Below, in pieces: positions 17,575 through 25,931 of a stretch of 64,000 nt of DNA (position 1 is the stretch's first letter; each line of letters starts with the position of its first letter). Location of the stretch: contig CANQVE010000004.1 in assembly GCA_947627205.1 (NCBI GenBank), positions 32,828 through 96,827 on the forward strand, read 5' to 3'. The notes under the pieces were generated by a model. That model ran no database searches and was not told where the DNA came from. It worked only from the letters and a program-made list of their open reading frames with translations. A program made the translations under genes and the position numbers. Origin of the DNA: an uncultured Clostridia bacterium (GTDB taxonomy: Bacteria > Bacillota > Clostridia > Oscillospirales > Ruminococcaceae).

Positions 17575-18354
17575 TTATCTCTGCCCGCGGAGTCTCAAAA
17601 TTGACATATTCTCAATTATTTCAGCAATCTTTTTCAATTGTTCTTCGGATACAGGGGTTTTTAAACAAAAATGTTGTAAATTTGCCAAAAGTAATTTTAA
17701 GGTTCCCGTCAATTCGACATCATCGACAATTACAGGTAAAACATACGCTTTTTGGGATAGTGCAAAAGACAGTTCTTTTTCAACAAACCGAGAGTTTAAA
17801 GAACTCGCAGAGATAACAGCAACAACACACCCGCGCTTTAAGGCGTCTTCTAATGCGTCAGATACGGAAGTCGCCCAATCGTCTCCAGGTTTAAGTGACT
17901 CCGGAGCATAAAACACCTTAAAATCATGTTTTAAGCATTCGTCATATATAGCTTTGACAATGCGTCTATCTTTGGTTGAACCTGATATAAAGACACTCAT
18001 ACTTTTTGATAATCTTTCTAAAGTCGGAAGAATGTTTTCCGGTTTATCCAGAGAAACAGAGACAATTTTTTTGGGAGCTTTCGATTTGATATATTCAACT
18101 TCTGTTCGTACCCAGTTAGATTCTCTTGCATTTTTGCTGTCAACAAGAAGAAACCATTCTCTCGCATCAATTTCCCTTTTTATCAGATCCAAAATCTCGT
18201 CATTATCAGAAAGACATCTCAGATAAAAACAGATAGGTTCAAGCCCGTTGTCTTCAAGAATATTCCTGATTTTACGTATTTCGTGCAAGTCTTTATGTGC
18301 ATGAGAAACAAAAACATACCCGCCCTCGGATTCGGCATTTGTAATGTCTGACAT
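17575..18354 (-). CDS. Tandem TIR-domain protein
   Basis: 259 residues from the ATG at 18354, chosen because AAGGAG lies nine bases upstream; the frame is open 27 codons further. It contains two TIR-like domains. The first (about 13-105) starts YVFVSHAHKD and ends its core with SNWVRTEVEYI, including the W-x3-E pattern (Trp81, Glu85). The second (about 120-230) starts SVFISGSTKD, has the YAPESLKPGDDW loop, and ends with SRFVEKELSFAL (Glu194). The Glu residues correspond to the position of the NADase catalytic Glu. It is AT-rich relative to its neighbours. TIR proteins act in anti-phage signalling (Thoeris, CBASS) or as effectors, but no ThsA, cyclase or other effector gene is adjacent. Confidence 0.85.
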   Translation of the reverse strand: MSDITNAESEGGYVFVSHAHKDLHEIRKIRNILEDNGLEPICFYLRCLSDNDEILDLIKREIDAREWFLLVDSKNARESNWVRTEVEYIKSKAPKKIVSVSLDKPENILPTLERLSKSMSVFISGSTKDRRIVKAIYDECLKHDFKVFYAPESLKPGDDWATSVSDALEDALKRGCVVAVISASSLNSRFVEKELSFALSQKAYVLPVIVDDVELTGTLKLLLANLQHFCLKTPVSEEQLKKIAEIIENMSILRLRGQR

Positions 18355-18403
18355 ATAAACTTCTCCTTGCTGTGAAAATATTGGATGTATAAGATCCATA
18401 TTA

Positions 18404-18432
18404 ATTATAGCAGACTTTTGTCGAAATGTCAA
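18404..18432 (-). promoter_or_regulatory. Promoter of the tandem-TIR gene
   Basis: On the minus strand TTGACA (18432-18427) and TATAAT (18409-18404) with a 17-bp spacer. The promoter and its flank match 61958-62010 closely. Confidence 0.75.
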
Positions 18433-18468
18433 CACAACAAACCGCCCATTCAGCGTGTTCTCCCTTGC

Positions 18469-18497
18469 TTGACAAAACCCAAAAACTGTGATACAAT
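18469..18497 (+). promoter_or_regulatory. Promoter of the small membrane protein/HD gene pair
   Basis: TTGACA (18469-18474) and TACAAT (18492-18497), 17-bp spacer. It is divergent from the TIR promoter, with only 36 bp between the two -35 boxes. Confidence 0.75.
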
Positions 18498-18514
18498 AAA
18501 ACGGGGCTGATTTT

Positions 18515-18955
18515 ATGGAGTACCTTATTGTCGCGGCATTGGTGGCTGTAATATTGTGGTGTGTCGGATTCAGCGTAGGCGATATTGCGGCAATGTTTGC
18601 CGTGCTCTTGTGCGCGGCGATCGTTTTAGTAGGACTGTTTTTCGTGTTTGCACTTGTCGTCCTGCTAAGCTCTCATAAAGCCTCCGCAAGTTTTGTGAAA
18701 ATGAACGACGACGGGCGCTATCCCTGCGCAGTGTATAAAATAGGCGACAGCGAGTTCAAAAACCTGTTTCCGAGCGAAATGATAATGAAAGACCGCCTTT
18801 ATGTAAAGGATAAGGAAATAGATATAAGAAAGTGTTCGTTTATAAAAGCAGTTTTAGATAAAAACGCCGTTATGACCATAATCATAGGGAGCGCGGTCTT
18901 TATCCCGCTCTCCGTAGCGGTCATTTTCGTGCTGAAATGGTTTTTCGGTTTCTGA
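18515..18955 (+). CDS. Small membrane protein, unknown
   Basis: 146 residues. Two hydrophobic segments lie at the N-terminus (about 3-22 and 27-52), then a soluble domain of about 65 residues with Lys and Asp, and a C-terminal membrane helix (about 117-143). The middle part looks like a small beta-rich cytoplasmic or external domain; no motif is recognised. It starts 18 bp after its promoter and is followed 7 bp later by an HD-domain gene, so the two are probably co-expressed. Confidence 0.7.
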   Translation: MEYLIVAALVAVILWCVGFSVGDIAAMFAVLLCAAIVLVGLFFVFALVVLLSSHKASASFVKMNDDGRYPCAVYKIGDSEFKNLFPSEMIMKDRLYVKDKEIDIRKCSFIKAVLDKNAVMTIIIGSAVFIPLSVAVIFVLKWFFGF

Positions 18956-18962
18956 GGTAATT

Positions 18963-19655
18963 ATGAGCAATATAACTTATGAGTATATAAAAAGAAATAA
19001 AGATGTTCAGACTTATATAAATTACGCCGACGCGGCGCTTATGTCCATAGGCTATACCGAACATTCAAACGCCCATGTAGAGCGCGCCGCGGCAAAGGCT
19101 TATATGATACTGAACACATTGGGCTATGACGAAAGAACGTGCGAGTTGGCTCAGATAGCGGCTTATATGCACGATATCGGCAACGTTGTAAACCGCGTCG
19201 GTCACGCGCAGACAGGCGCAGTCATGGCGTTCAGGCTTCTGGACAGACTTGGAATGCCCGCAGACGAAATAGCAAGGGTAGTTTCGGCTATAGGAAACCA
19301 CGACGAGGGAGCGGCTGCTCCCGTAACGCCCATAGCCGCCGCGCTTATCATTGCGGATAAATCGGACGTGAGGCGGTCGAGAGTGCGCGGAGAAAACGGC
19401 GAGAGCTTTGTTCCGAGCAGCGAAAACCTCGCAAAGGATATCCACGACCGCGTGAATTACGCCGTGCAAAGCTCGGAGCTTAAATTTTCCGACGACAAGA
19501 AAAGCCTTGTGCTTAGCCTTGAAATAGATCTGAATATAAGCTCAGTCATGGAGTATTTCGAGATCTTTATTTCAAGAATGAATTTGTGCAGGACAGCCGC
19601 AAAATCCCTCGGCGTTAATTTTGAAGTCATTGTAAACAATTCAAGAATTTTGTGA
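18963..19655 (+). CDS. HD-domain phosphohydrolase
   Basis: 230 residues. HD metal ligands are visible: His in EHSNAHVERAA, the HD doublet in AYMHDIGN, HD-distal His in IGNHDEG, and Asp in IADKSDVRRSRV. The region after the core (about 140-230) is alpha/beta and unassigned. HD proteins of this size hydrolyse nucleotides or phosphomonoesters; the specific substrate is not evident. It is the second gene after a small membrane protein. Confidence 0.85.
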   Translation: MSNITYEYIKRNKDVQTYINYADAALMSIGYTEHSNAHVERAAAKAYMILNTLGYDERTCELAQIAAYMHDIGNVVNRVGHAQTGAVMAFRLLDRLGMPADEIARVVSAIGNHDEGAAAPVTPIAAALIIADKSDVRRSRVRGENGESFVPSSENLAKDIHDRVNYAVQSSELKFSDDKKSLVLSLEIDLNISSVMEYFEIFISRMNLCRTAAKSLGVNFEVIVNNSRIL

Positions 19656-19721
19656 CAAACTACAATTTTTTTGTACAATATTTGTTATATTTTCACAAAT
19701 TCAAAAAATATTAAAAACCTC

Positions 19722-19750
19722 TTGCAATTCAATGAAATTTATAGTACAAT
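19722..19750 (+). promoter_or_regulatory. Promoter of the purine operon
   Basis: TTGCAA (19722-19727) and TACAAT (19745-19750) with a 17-bp spacer. Transcription would begin near 19757, giving a leader of about 180 bases before purE. Confidence 0.75.
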
Positions 19751-19803
19751 ATATATGGGCTTATTCTATAATTTGTTCCACAATTTAAAGGGAGTAGACT
19801 GAT

Positions 19804-19866
19804 ATGGTATCTTTATGCGTTTTAAGGAAAAAATCGGCTCTTTATTATTATGGAATAAGTGCATAA
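19804..19866 (+). CDS. Candidate purE leader peptide (20 residues)
   Basis: A short frame reading MVSLCVLRKKSALYYYGISA, preceded by AAAGGGAG nine bases upstream, so initiation is credible. It contains three consecutive Tyr codons (TAT) at positions 14-16. Its stop is 8 bp before a terminator hairpin lying between it and purE. A CGGCT in codons 11-12 can pair with the AGCCG in the left arm of that hairpin, giving a possible antiterminator. The layout resembles a translation-coupled attenuator. A link to tyrosine would be odd for a purine operon, so the peptide's role is uncertain. Confidence 0.45.
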   Translation: MVSLCVLRKKSALYYYGISA

Positions 19867-19874
19867 AAAATTAA

Positions 19875-19906
19875 AGCCGTATTTCATATAAAGTACGGCT
19901 GTTTTT
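19875..19906 (+). terminator. Leader terminator (attenuator) before purE
   Basis: Stem AGCCGTA (19875-19881) with TACGGCT (19894-19900) followed by GTTTTTA. It lies between the operon promoter and purE, so it must be read through or regulated for purine genes to be expressed. Confidence 0.75.
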
Positions 19907-19936
19907 ATTTGAATTATCTGAAAGGAATTATTTGCT

Positions 19937-20455
19937 ATGGCTTTGAAAAAGGTTGCGGTCATTATGGGAAGCGACAGCGATCTGCCTGTCGTTAAAAAAG
20001 CTCTTGAGGAGCTGAAGAAGTATAAAGTTGAATATGAGTGTCACGTTATGTCTGCGCACAGAACTCCCGCGCTCGCGTGCGATTTTGCGAAAAGCGCAAA
20101 GGAAAGCGGCTTTGGCGTTATCATCTGCGCGGCGGGTATGGCGGCACACCTCGCGGGAATTGTCGCGGCAAATACGACCTTGCCCGTTATAGGTATACCG
20201 TGCAGTTCTAAAAACTTTGACGGAATGGACGCGCTCCTTGCGACGGTACAGATGCCCTCGGGAATACCCGTTGCGACAGTGGCGGTAGACGGAGCAAAAA
20301 ATGCGGCGATACTCGCCGTTCAGATACTTGCGCTCGGCGACGAGGAGCTTTCAAATATGCTCGAAGAAAGCAAGCGCGAAATGGCTCAGACGGTTTCCGA
20401 AAAGGACGCAAAGCTCCAGAAAGAGCTTGACTCTATAGGAGCGCTCAGCTTTTGA
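19937..20455 (+). CDS. purE: 5-(carboxyamino)imidazole ribonucleotide mutase (PurE)
   Basis: 172 residues, the usual class I PurE length. MGSDSDLP near the N-terminus binds phosphate and SAHRTP carries the catalytic His. Gly-rich GMAAHLAG and the GIPCSS segment are also typical. It converts N5-CAIR to CAIR in de novo purine synthesis. No purK is present in this window. First gene of the purine operon, downstream of the candidate attenuator; purC follows 51 bp later. Confidence 0.95.
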   Translation: MALKKVAVIMGSDSDLPVVKKALEELKKYKVEYECHVMSAHRTPALACDFAKSAKESGFGVIICAAGMAAHLAGIVAANTTLPVIGIPCSSKNFDGMDALLATVQMPSGIPVATVAVDGAKNAAILAVQILALGDEELSNMLEESKREMAQTVSEKDAKLQKELDSIGALSF

Positions 20456-20506
20456 TTTGTAAATAATTGCAGGATAATGCAAAAAAATAAAAAGGAGATC
20501 TTAACT

Positions 20507-21226
20507 ATGGATTACACAAAGGAACAACAGCTCTATGAGGGCAAGGCAAAGAAAGTTTTCGCGACAAATGATCCCGATTATGTCATTGTTGACTATAAGG
20601 ACGACGCGACAGCTTTCAACGGCGAGAAAAAAGGAACGATAGTCGGAAAAGGCGTTATAAACAACAAGATGACAAACTATATGTTTGCAATGCTCGAAAA
20701 AGAGGGCGTGCCGACACACCTTGTAAAAGAGCTTTCCGACAGGGAAACTCTAGTTAAAAAGGTAGAGATAGTGCCGCTTGAAGTTATCGTAAGAAACGTT
20801 GCGGCAGGCAGCTTTTCCAAAAAGCTCGGCATTGCGGAGGGAACTCCCTTAAAGTGCCCGACGCTTGAATTCAGCTATAAGAACGACGAGCTGGGCGATC
20901 CGTTTATAAACGATTATTATGCGCTTGGTCTCGGGCTTGCTACAAAGGAAGAGCTTGATACTATCGCAAAGTATGCCTTTAAGGTAAACGAGTTTATGCT
21001 CGGATTTTTCAAGAAGATAAATGTTGATCTTATCGATTTCAAGATAGAGTTCGGACGTTTCCACGGGCAGATACTTCTTGCGGATGAAATTTCTCCCGAC
21101 ACCTGCCGTTTCTGGGACAGCACTACCCATGAAAAGCTCGACAAGGACCGTTTCCGCCGCGATATGGGCGGCGTCGAGGACGCATACAATGAAATGATGA
21201 AGAGGATAATGAGCACAAAAGATTAA
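20507..21226 (+). CDS. purC: Phosphoribosylaminoimidazole-succinocarboxamide synthase (PurC)
   Basis: 239 residues from the ATG at 20507, selected over 20477 because AAAGGAGATC lies upstream and the family begins with a [18 protein letters not shown] segment. SAICAR synthetase features include YEGKAK at the start, DDATAFNG, the [12 protein letters not shown] signature and IDFKIEFG, then [12 protein letters not shown]. It ligates aspartate to CAIR using ATP. A heptad-repeat element follows, between this gene and the purF paralogue. Confidence 0.95.
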   Translation: MDYTKEQQLYEGKAKKVFATNDPDYVIVDYKDDATAFNGEKKGTIVGKGVINNKMTNYMFAMLEKEGVPTHLVKELSDRETLVKKVEIVPLEVIVRNVAAGSFSKKLGIAEGTPLKCPTLEFSYKNDELGDPFINDYYALGLGLATKEELDTIAKYAFKVNEFMLGFFKKINVDLIDFKIEFGRFHGQILLADEISPDTCRFWDSTTHEKLDKDRFRRDMGGVEDAYNEMMKRIMSTKD

Positions 21227-21282
21227 GCTGAAGTGCAATAAAACAAGGTAAAAACAGGAAAAGAGCGTTTGGCTCAAACTCG

Positions 21283-21368
21283 TACCCCCTGCCTCTTATC
21301 TCTTACTTCTAACAGGCAAAGAACGTTTGACCAAAACTCTTACCTCTTACCTCTAATCTCTTACATCT
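21283..21368. repeat. Heptad-repeat element B (TAAGAGG family, reverse orientation)
   Basis: Heptamers TACCCCC, TGCCTCT, TATCTCT, TACTTCT (21283-21310), then a CAGGCAAAGAACGTTTGACC spacer, then TACCTCT, TACCTCT, AATCTCT, TACATCT (21341-21368). It is the reverse complement of the layout at 11046-11160 and lies directly upstream of the next gene's ribosome binding site. Confidence 0.8.
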
Positions 21369-21382
21369 GAAAGGGTTTGCTT

Positions 21383-22807
21383 ATGGGCGGTTTTTTTGGA
21401 GCGGCTGTAAAAGGCAGCTGCGTAGATGATGTTTTTTTCGGCACTGACTATCATTCACATCTCGGCACAAGACGCGGAGGAATGGCGGTCTATTCCCCCG
21501 AAAAGGGATTTCAGAGAAGTATACACAGTATTGAGAATTCTCCGTTCAGGACAAAGTTTGAAGAGGATATAGCCGATATGCAGGGCTCGCTCGGTATCGG
21601 CTGTATAAGCGACACCGATCCTCAGCCGATACTTCTTCGGTCGAGCCTCGGGAGCTATGCGGTGTGCAATGTCGGGATAATAAATAACGCCGAGGAGCTT
21701 TGCTCGGAGTTTTTGAACAGCAGTCACGCCAGCTTTGAAACAATGACAAGCGGAAAGCTCAATTCTTCGGCGCTTATCGGCGCGCTCATTTCGCAGAAAG
21801 AGAGCATTGCCGAGGGAATAAGATACGCACAGGAAAGAATTATAGGGACCGTTTCTCTTATGGTTATGACCGAAAGCGGAATAATCGCGGCGCGCGATAA
21901 ATACGGAAGACTTCCGATAATAGTCGGAAAAAAGGACGACGGCTATTGCTTCTCGTCAGAGTCTTTTGCTTTTCAGAAGCTCGGCTATCAGACTGTAAAG
22001 GAGCTTAAACCCGGAGAAATAGTAAAAATAACGGCAGATGGCGTTGAGGAATTGTATGCGGGAAACCCCGAAAACCTCAGGATATGCGCGTTTATGTGGA
22101 CATATTACGGTTATCCGAACTCGGTCTATGAAAATATAAACGTCGAAACCATGCGCACGAGAAACGGCGAGATAATGGCGCAGTTCGACATTGACCACGG
22201 AACGCTTCCCGACGTTGACTATGTGTGCGGAGTACCCGATTCGGGAACGCCCCACGCGATAGGCTACGCAAACAGAAGCGGTATCCCGTTTGCAAGACCG
22301 TTTATAAAATACACTCCCACCTGGCCGCGCAGTTTTATGCCTCAAAGCCAGGCGATGAGAAACAAGGTCGCAAAGATGAAGCTCATTCCTGTTCACGAGC
22401 TTATCGAGGGGAAGAAACTGCTGTTTGTCGATGACAGTATAGTAAGAGGCACACAGCTTAGAGAGACTGTTGAGTTTTTGTATGCAAACGGCGCAAAGGA
22501 AGTTCATATGAGAAGCGCCTGCCCGCCGATAATGTACGGCTGTAAATACCTCAATTTCTCGCGCAGTACGAGCGAGCTTGACCTTATTGCACGCAGGATA
22601 ATAGATGAGTTTGAGGGCGCGGAGGGCACGAAATACATACTCGAATATTCAAGCCCCGAAACCGAGCGCGGAAAGAGACTTAGAGCGGAGATATGCAGAA
22701 GATTGAAGCTGACTTCGCTTGAGTTCCAGTCGCTTGAGGGAGAAGTAAAGGCGATAGGTCTTTGCGAGGACAAGCTCTGCACCTATTGCTGGTCGGGGAA
22801 AGAATAA
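21383..22807 (+). CDS. Amidophosphoribosyltransferase-like protein lacking the N-terminal Cys
   Basis: 474 residues from the ATG at 21383 (AAAGGG upstream). Both PurF halves are present: an N-terminal glutamine-amidotransferase-like domain and a C-terminal phosphoribosyltransferase domain with LFVDDSIVRGTQL, the PRPP loop. The mature N-terminus that should start with the nucleophile Cys reads GGFFGAA, so glutaminase activity is not expected. Cysteines placed like the Fe-S ligands of PurF remain (ICAFMWTYYG, MYGCKY, LCTYC). A canonical purF lies immediately downstream. Other Clostridia carry similar MGGFFG proteins; possible roles are an ammonia-using or regulatory paralogue, neither shown here. 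Confidence 0.8.
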   Translation: MGGFFGAAVKGSCVDDVFFGTDYHSHLGTRRGGMAVYSPEKGFQRSIHSIENSPFRTKFEEDIADMQGSLGIGCISDTDPQPILLRSSLGSYAVCNVGIINNAEELCSEFLNSSHASFETMTSGKLNSSALIGALISQKESIAEGIRYAQERIIGTVSLMVMTESGIIAARDKYGRLPIIVGKKDDGYCFSSESFAFQKLGYQTVKELKPGEIVKITADGVEELYAGNPENLRICAFMWTYYGYPNSVYENINVETMRTRNGEIMAQFDIDHGTLPDVDYVCGVPDSGTPHAIGYANRSGIPFARPFIKYTPTWPRSFMPQSQAMRNKVAKMKLIPVHELIEGKKLLFVDDSIVRGTQLRETVEFLYANGAKEVHMRSACPPIMYGCKYLNFSRSTSELDLIARRIIDEFEGAEGTKYILEYSSPETERGKRLRAEICRRLKLTSLEFQSLEGEVKAIGLCEDKLCTYCWSGKE

Positions 22808-22874
22808 AAATAACAGACAGATAAAACAGATATTCATATAACAGGAGCGGAACATCAGAGAAAGGCAAAGGACT

Positions 22875-24299
22875 ATGTTCAACAACATTCATGAGGAATG
22901 TGGCGTTTTCGGAGTTTACAGCAATGCACCCGCAAACGTTGCGCATCTGACTTATTTCGGGCTTTACGCACTCCAGCACAGGGGCCAGGAAAGCTGTGGA
23001 ATTGTCGTGAATGAGCGCGGCGTTTTCAGAACGCATAAAGGTCTGGGACTTGTAAACGAGGTTTTCAGCGAGCGGGAATTAAACGAGTTTGAGGACGGAA
23101 GAATTGCGGTAGGTCACGTCAGATATTCCACGACGGGAAACGTAAATACCGCAAACTGCCAGCCCCTCACCGTAAGACACGTTAAAGGCTCTCTTGCCAT
23201 AGCACATAACGGAAATCTTGTAAACGCGCTTGAACTAAGGCGCGAATACGAGCTTAGAGGAGCTATATTTCATACAACGAGCGATACCGAAGTTATTTCT
23301 TATGCGATAACGCGCGAGAGACTTGAGTGCGGTTCTATACAGGAAGCTGTAGAGAGGGCTATGCACAAAATAAAGGGCGCTTATTCTCTCGTTATCATGT
23401 CGCCGAAGAAACTTATCGCGGCGCGCGATCCGAACGGCTTTCGCCCGCTCTCGCTCGGAGTTCTTCCGAATGACGGAGGGTACGTTGTCGCGAGCGAAAC
23501 TTGCGCGTTTGACAGTATCGGCGCTAAGTTTTTGAGAGATATTGAGCCGGGAGAAATTGTCGTTATAGACGAAAACGGTATTGACAGCATAAAAACGCAT
23601 TGCGGCGGAAAAAGCTCGATGTGTGTTTTTGAGTTTATTTATTTCGCGAGACCTGATTCCGTCATAGAGGGCGCTTCTGTCCACAGAGCAAGGCTTAGAG
23701 CGGGAAATTATCTCGCGCTCGAACACCCCGTACAGGCGGACGTCGTTATAGGCTGTCCCGACAGCGGGCTTGATGCGGCGCTCGGATTTTCGCAGACCTC
23801 GGGCATTCCCTACGGCGTTGGCTTTATAAAGAACCGTTATATAGGCAGGACATTTATACAGCCCACACAGGGCATGAGAGAAAATTCCGTGAAGATAAAG
23901 CTGAACGTTATCCGCGAAACAGTCGAGGGTAAGCGCGTTGTTCTCGTAGACGACAGCATTGTAAGAGGCACTACGTCGGCAAAGGTCGTAAAGCTCTTAA
24001 GAAACGCGGGAGCAAAAGAAATACACATGCGCATAAGCTCCCCGCCGTTTATAAGCGAGTGCTTTTTCGGAACGGATATTGACAGCAAGGAAAACCTTAT
24101 AGCGAATAAACATTCTGTTGAGGAAATAGCGAAAATTATCGGCGCGGACAGTCTGGGTTTTTTAAGCACGGAGAATGTCATAAAACTAGCGGAAAATGCA
24201 AAATGCGGATTTTGCAGGGGCTGTTTTACGGGAGAATACCCGATAGAAGTCCCCGATGAAAAGCCTAAGGATAAGTTTGAAACGAAGTTTCAGGAGTAG
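22875..24299 (+). CDS. purF: Amidophosphoribosyltransferase (PurF)
   Basis: 474 residues. A short propeptide MFNNIHEE precedes the catalytic CGVFGVY (Cys9), which must become the N-terminus after processing. The domain also shows QHRGQES, GHVRYSTTG and AHNGNL. The phosphoribosyltransferase half has LVDDSIVRGTT, and Fe-S type cysteines (SMCVFEF, SECFFG, CGFCRGC) are present as in the Bacillus enzyme. It makes 5-phosphoribosylamine from PRPP and glutamine, the first committed step. It follows the Cys-less paralogue by 67 bp and precedes purM by 19 bp. Confidence 0.95.
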   Translation: MFNNIHEECGVFGVYSNAPANVAHLTYFGLYALQHRGQESCGIVVNERGVFRTHKGLGLVNEVFSERELNEFEDGRIAVGHVRYSTTGNVNTANCQPLTVRHVKGSLAIAHNGNLVNALELRREYELRGAIFHTTSDTEVISYAITRERLECGSIQEAVERAMHKIKGAYSLVIMSPKKLIAARDPNGFRPLSLGVLPNDGGYVVASETCAFDSIGAKFLRDIEPGEIVVIDENGIDSIKTHCGGKSSMCVFEFIYFARPDSVIEGASVHRARLRAGNYLALEHPVQADVVIGCPDSGLDAALGFSQTSGIPYGVGFIKNRYIGRTFIQPTQGMRENSVKIKLNVIRETVEGKRVVLVDDSIVRGTTSAKVVKLLRNAGAKEIHMRISSPPFISECFFGTDIDSKENLIANKHSVEEIAKIIGADSLGFLSTENVIKLAENAKCGFCRGCFTGEYPIEVPDEKPKDKFETKFQE

Positions 24300-24318
24300 T
24301 AATTAAAGGAGTATTGAG

Positions 24319-25356
24319 ATGAACAGTTACAGCGAAAGCTACAAGGCGGCGGGCGTTGACGTTACGGCGGGATATGAGAGCGTAAGGCTCATAAAAGACG
24401 ACGTAAAACGCACGGAGATCCCCGGGTGCATTTCGGGGATAGGTGGCTTCGGCGGTCTTTTTCAGCTTGACGTAAGCACAATGGCAGAGCCCGTACTTGT
24501 TTCGGGAACGGACGGAGTCGGCACAAAGCTGAAGATCGCCATGCTTTTGAATAAGCATGACACCATAGGTATAGACTGCGTGGCGATGTGCGTAAACGAC
24601 ATAATCTGCTGCGGAGCCAGACCGCTGTATTTTCTTGATTATATAGCAATAGGGAAGAACTATCCCGAAAAAGTTGCTTCAATAGTAAAGGGCGTTGCGG
24701 ACGGCTGTGTTATGGCGGGCTGCGCGCTTATAGGAGGAGAAACAGCCGAACACCCCGGAATGATGGCAGAGGACGAATACGACATTGCGGGCTACTCTAC
24801 GGGCGTTGTGGACAAGTCTAAAATTATCGACAACACAAAGATAAAGGCAGGAGACGCAATAATCGGCATAGCTTCGAGCGGAGTTCATTCAAACGGATTT
24901 TCGCTTGTAAGAAAGGTATTCAACATAAACGAGCAGAAAGTAAAGACGTTTGTCCCCGAACTTAAAATGTCGCTCGGAGAAGCACTTCTCACGCCTACAA
25001 AAATTTATGTAAAGCCCGTTCTTGACCTTATCTCAAAGGTGAATGTAAAGGGAATTTCACATATAACGGGCGGCGGATTTTACGAGAATATCCCGCGTAT
25101 GCTTCCCGAGGGAATTTCCGCAAAAATTATGGCGAACAGCTGGCAGATACCCGAGATATTCAGCCTTATCCAAAAAGAGGGCAACATAACCGAACACGAT
25201 ATGTATAATACCTTTAACATGGGCATAGGAATGGCAATCGTTGTAGCGGACGAGGACAAGCAAAAGGCTGTCGATATTCTGAAAGAAAACGGCGAAGAAG
25301 CGCACATCATCGGCTCGACGGTAGATGGAACAGTCGGCGTTTTGTTCGGCTATTGA
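24319..25356 (+). CDS. purM: Phosphoribosylformylglycinamidine cyclo-ligase (PurM)
   Basis: 345 residues, normal length. Begins with [13 protein letters not shown] and contains [10 protein letters not shown] (ATP/substrate loop), [19 protein letters not shown] and the [12 protein letters not shown] segment, all typical of PurM. It forms AIR from FGAM and ATP. AAAGGAG lies upstream of the ATG. The glycinamide steps purD and purL are not in this window. Confidence 0.95.
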   Translation: MNSYSESYKAAGVDVTAGYESVRLIKDDVKRTEIPGCISGIGGFGGLFQLDVSTMAEPVLVSGTDGVGTKLKIAMLLNKHDTIGIDCVAMCVNDIICCGARPLYFLDYIAIGKNYPEKVASIVKGVADGCVMAGCALIGGETAEHPGMMAEDEYDIAGYSTGVVDKSKIIDNTKIKAGDAIIGIASSGVHSNGFSLVRKVFNINEQKVKTFVPELKMSLGEALLTPTKIYVKPVLDLISKVNVKGISHITGGGFYENIPRMLPEGISAKIMANSWQIPEIFSLIQKEGNITEHDMYNTFNMGIGMAIVVADEDKQKAVDILKENGEEAHIIGSTVDGTVGVLFGY

Positions 25357-25390
25357 TAAGAATTTAAGACAAGATAAAGGGAATTGAAAA

Positions 25391-25921
25391 ATGGGATTTT
25401 TGGACATGTTCAGGAAGACCGAACTTGATCCTGAAGATATTGCAATAGATATAAACAAAAACGGCATGGTTATAAACAACATGGCGGTTGATATTCCTAC
25501 GCATATAACTGCGCTTGAAAAGATTTTCGGCAAGCCGAGAAAAGTTGTATACCCAAAAGACGAGAACAACGCAAGCGAAAGAATAAACTATGCATGGGAT
25601 GATCTGGGCTTGTGCTGTTATACAGACGGCGGGAAAGTGGTATTTTGCTTTGAAATAAGGCTCAACAAGGGCGACCACTGCCCGAAGCATTATCCGTCAA
25701 AGTTTTTCAAGGGCAAGGTGACAATAAACGGCACCCCGTGGCTTGAAGCAGTGAAAAACGCACCTCCAACGCCCATTGCGCCCGGTGAACCCGAATTTTT
25801 CCGCGAGGTAACATTAGGACACTACAACGCCCTTGCGGAATACGTTGATTTCATGCAGGACGAAAACACGCGCACGGAAAAGGATTTTACGACAATTTCG
25901 GTTCAGCTTAAAGATGATTGA
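25391..25921 (+). CDS. Hypothetical protein inside the purine operon (1)
   Basis: 176 residues starting MGFLDMFRKTELD. A beta-rich soluble domain with IDINKNGMVINNMAVDIP, YAWDDLGLCCYTDGG and a hydrophilic C-terminus. No signal peptide or membrane segment. The pattern of a short hydrophobic N-terminal helix followed by a 'WDDLG' core resembles uncharacterised families found near toxin/immunity genes, but I cannot name the family with confidence. It lies 34 bp after purM and 10 bp before the start of purN, in the same direction, so it is transcribed with the purine genes. Confidence 0.65.
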   Translation: MGFLDMFRKTELDPEDIAIDINKNGMVINNMAVDIPTHITALEKIFGKPRKVVYPKDENNASERINYAWDDLGLCCYTDGGKVVFCFEIRLNKGDHCPKHYPSKFFKGKVTINGTPWLEAVKNAPPTPIAPGEPEFFREVTLGHYNALAEYVDFMQDENTRTEKDFTTISVQLKDD

Positions 25922-25931
25922 GGTGAACATT

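Noticed and set aside
17575..18435. Thoeris defence system
   Set aside because: The TIR protein could suggest ThsB, but no ThsA-like gene (SIR2/SLOG) is adjacent within the window.
19656..19936. Purine riboswitch before purE
   Set aside because: I looked for the conserved purine-aptamer core and paired loops and did not find them; the leader instead has a short frame and a terminator.
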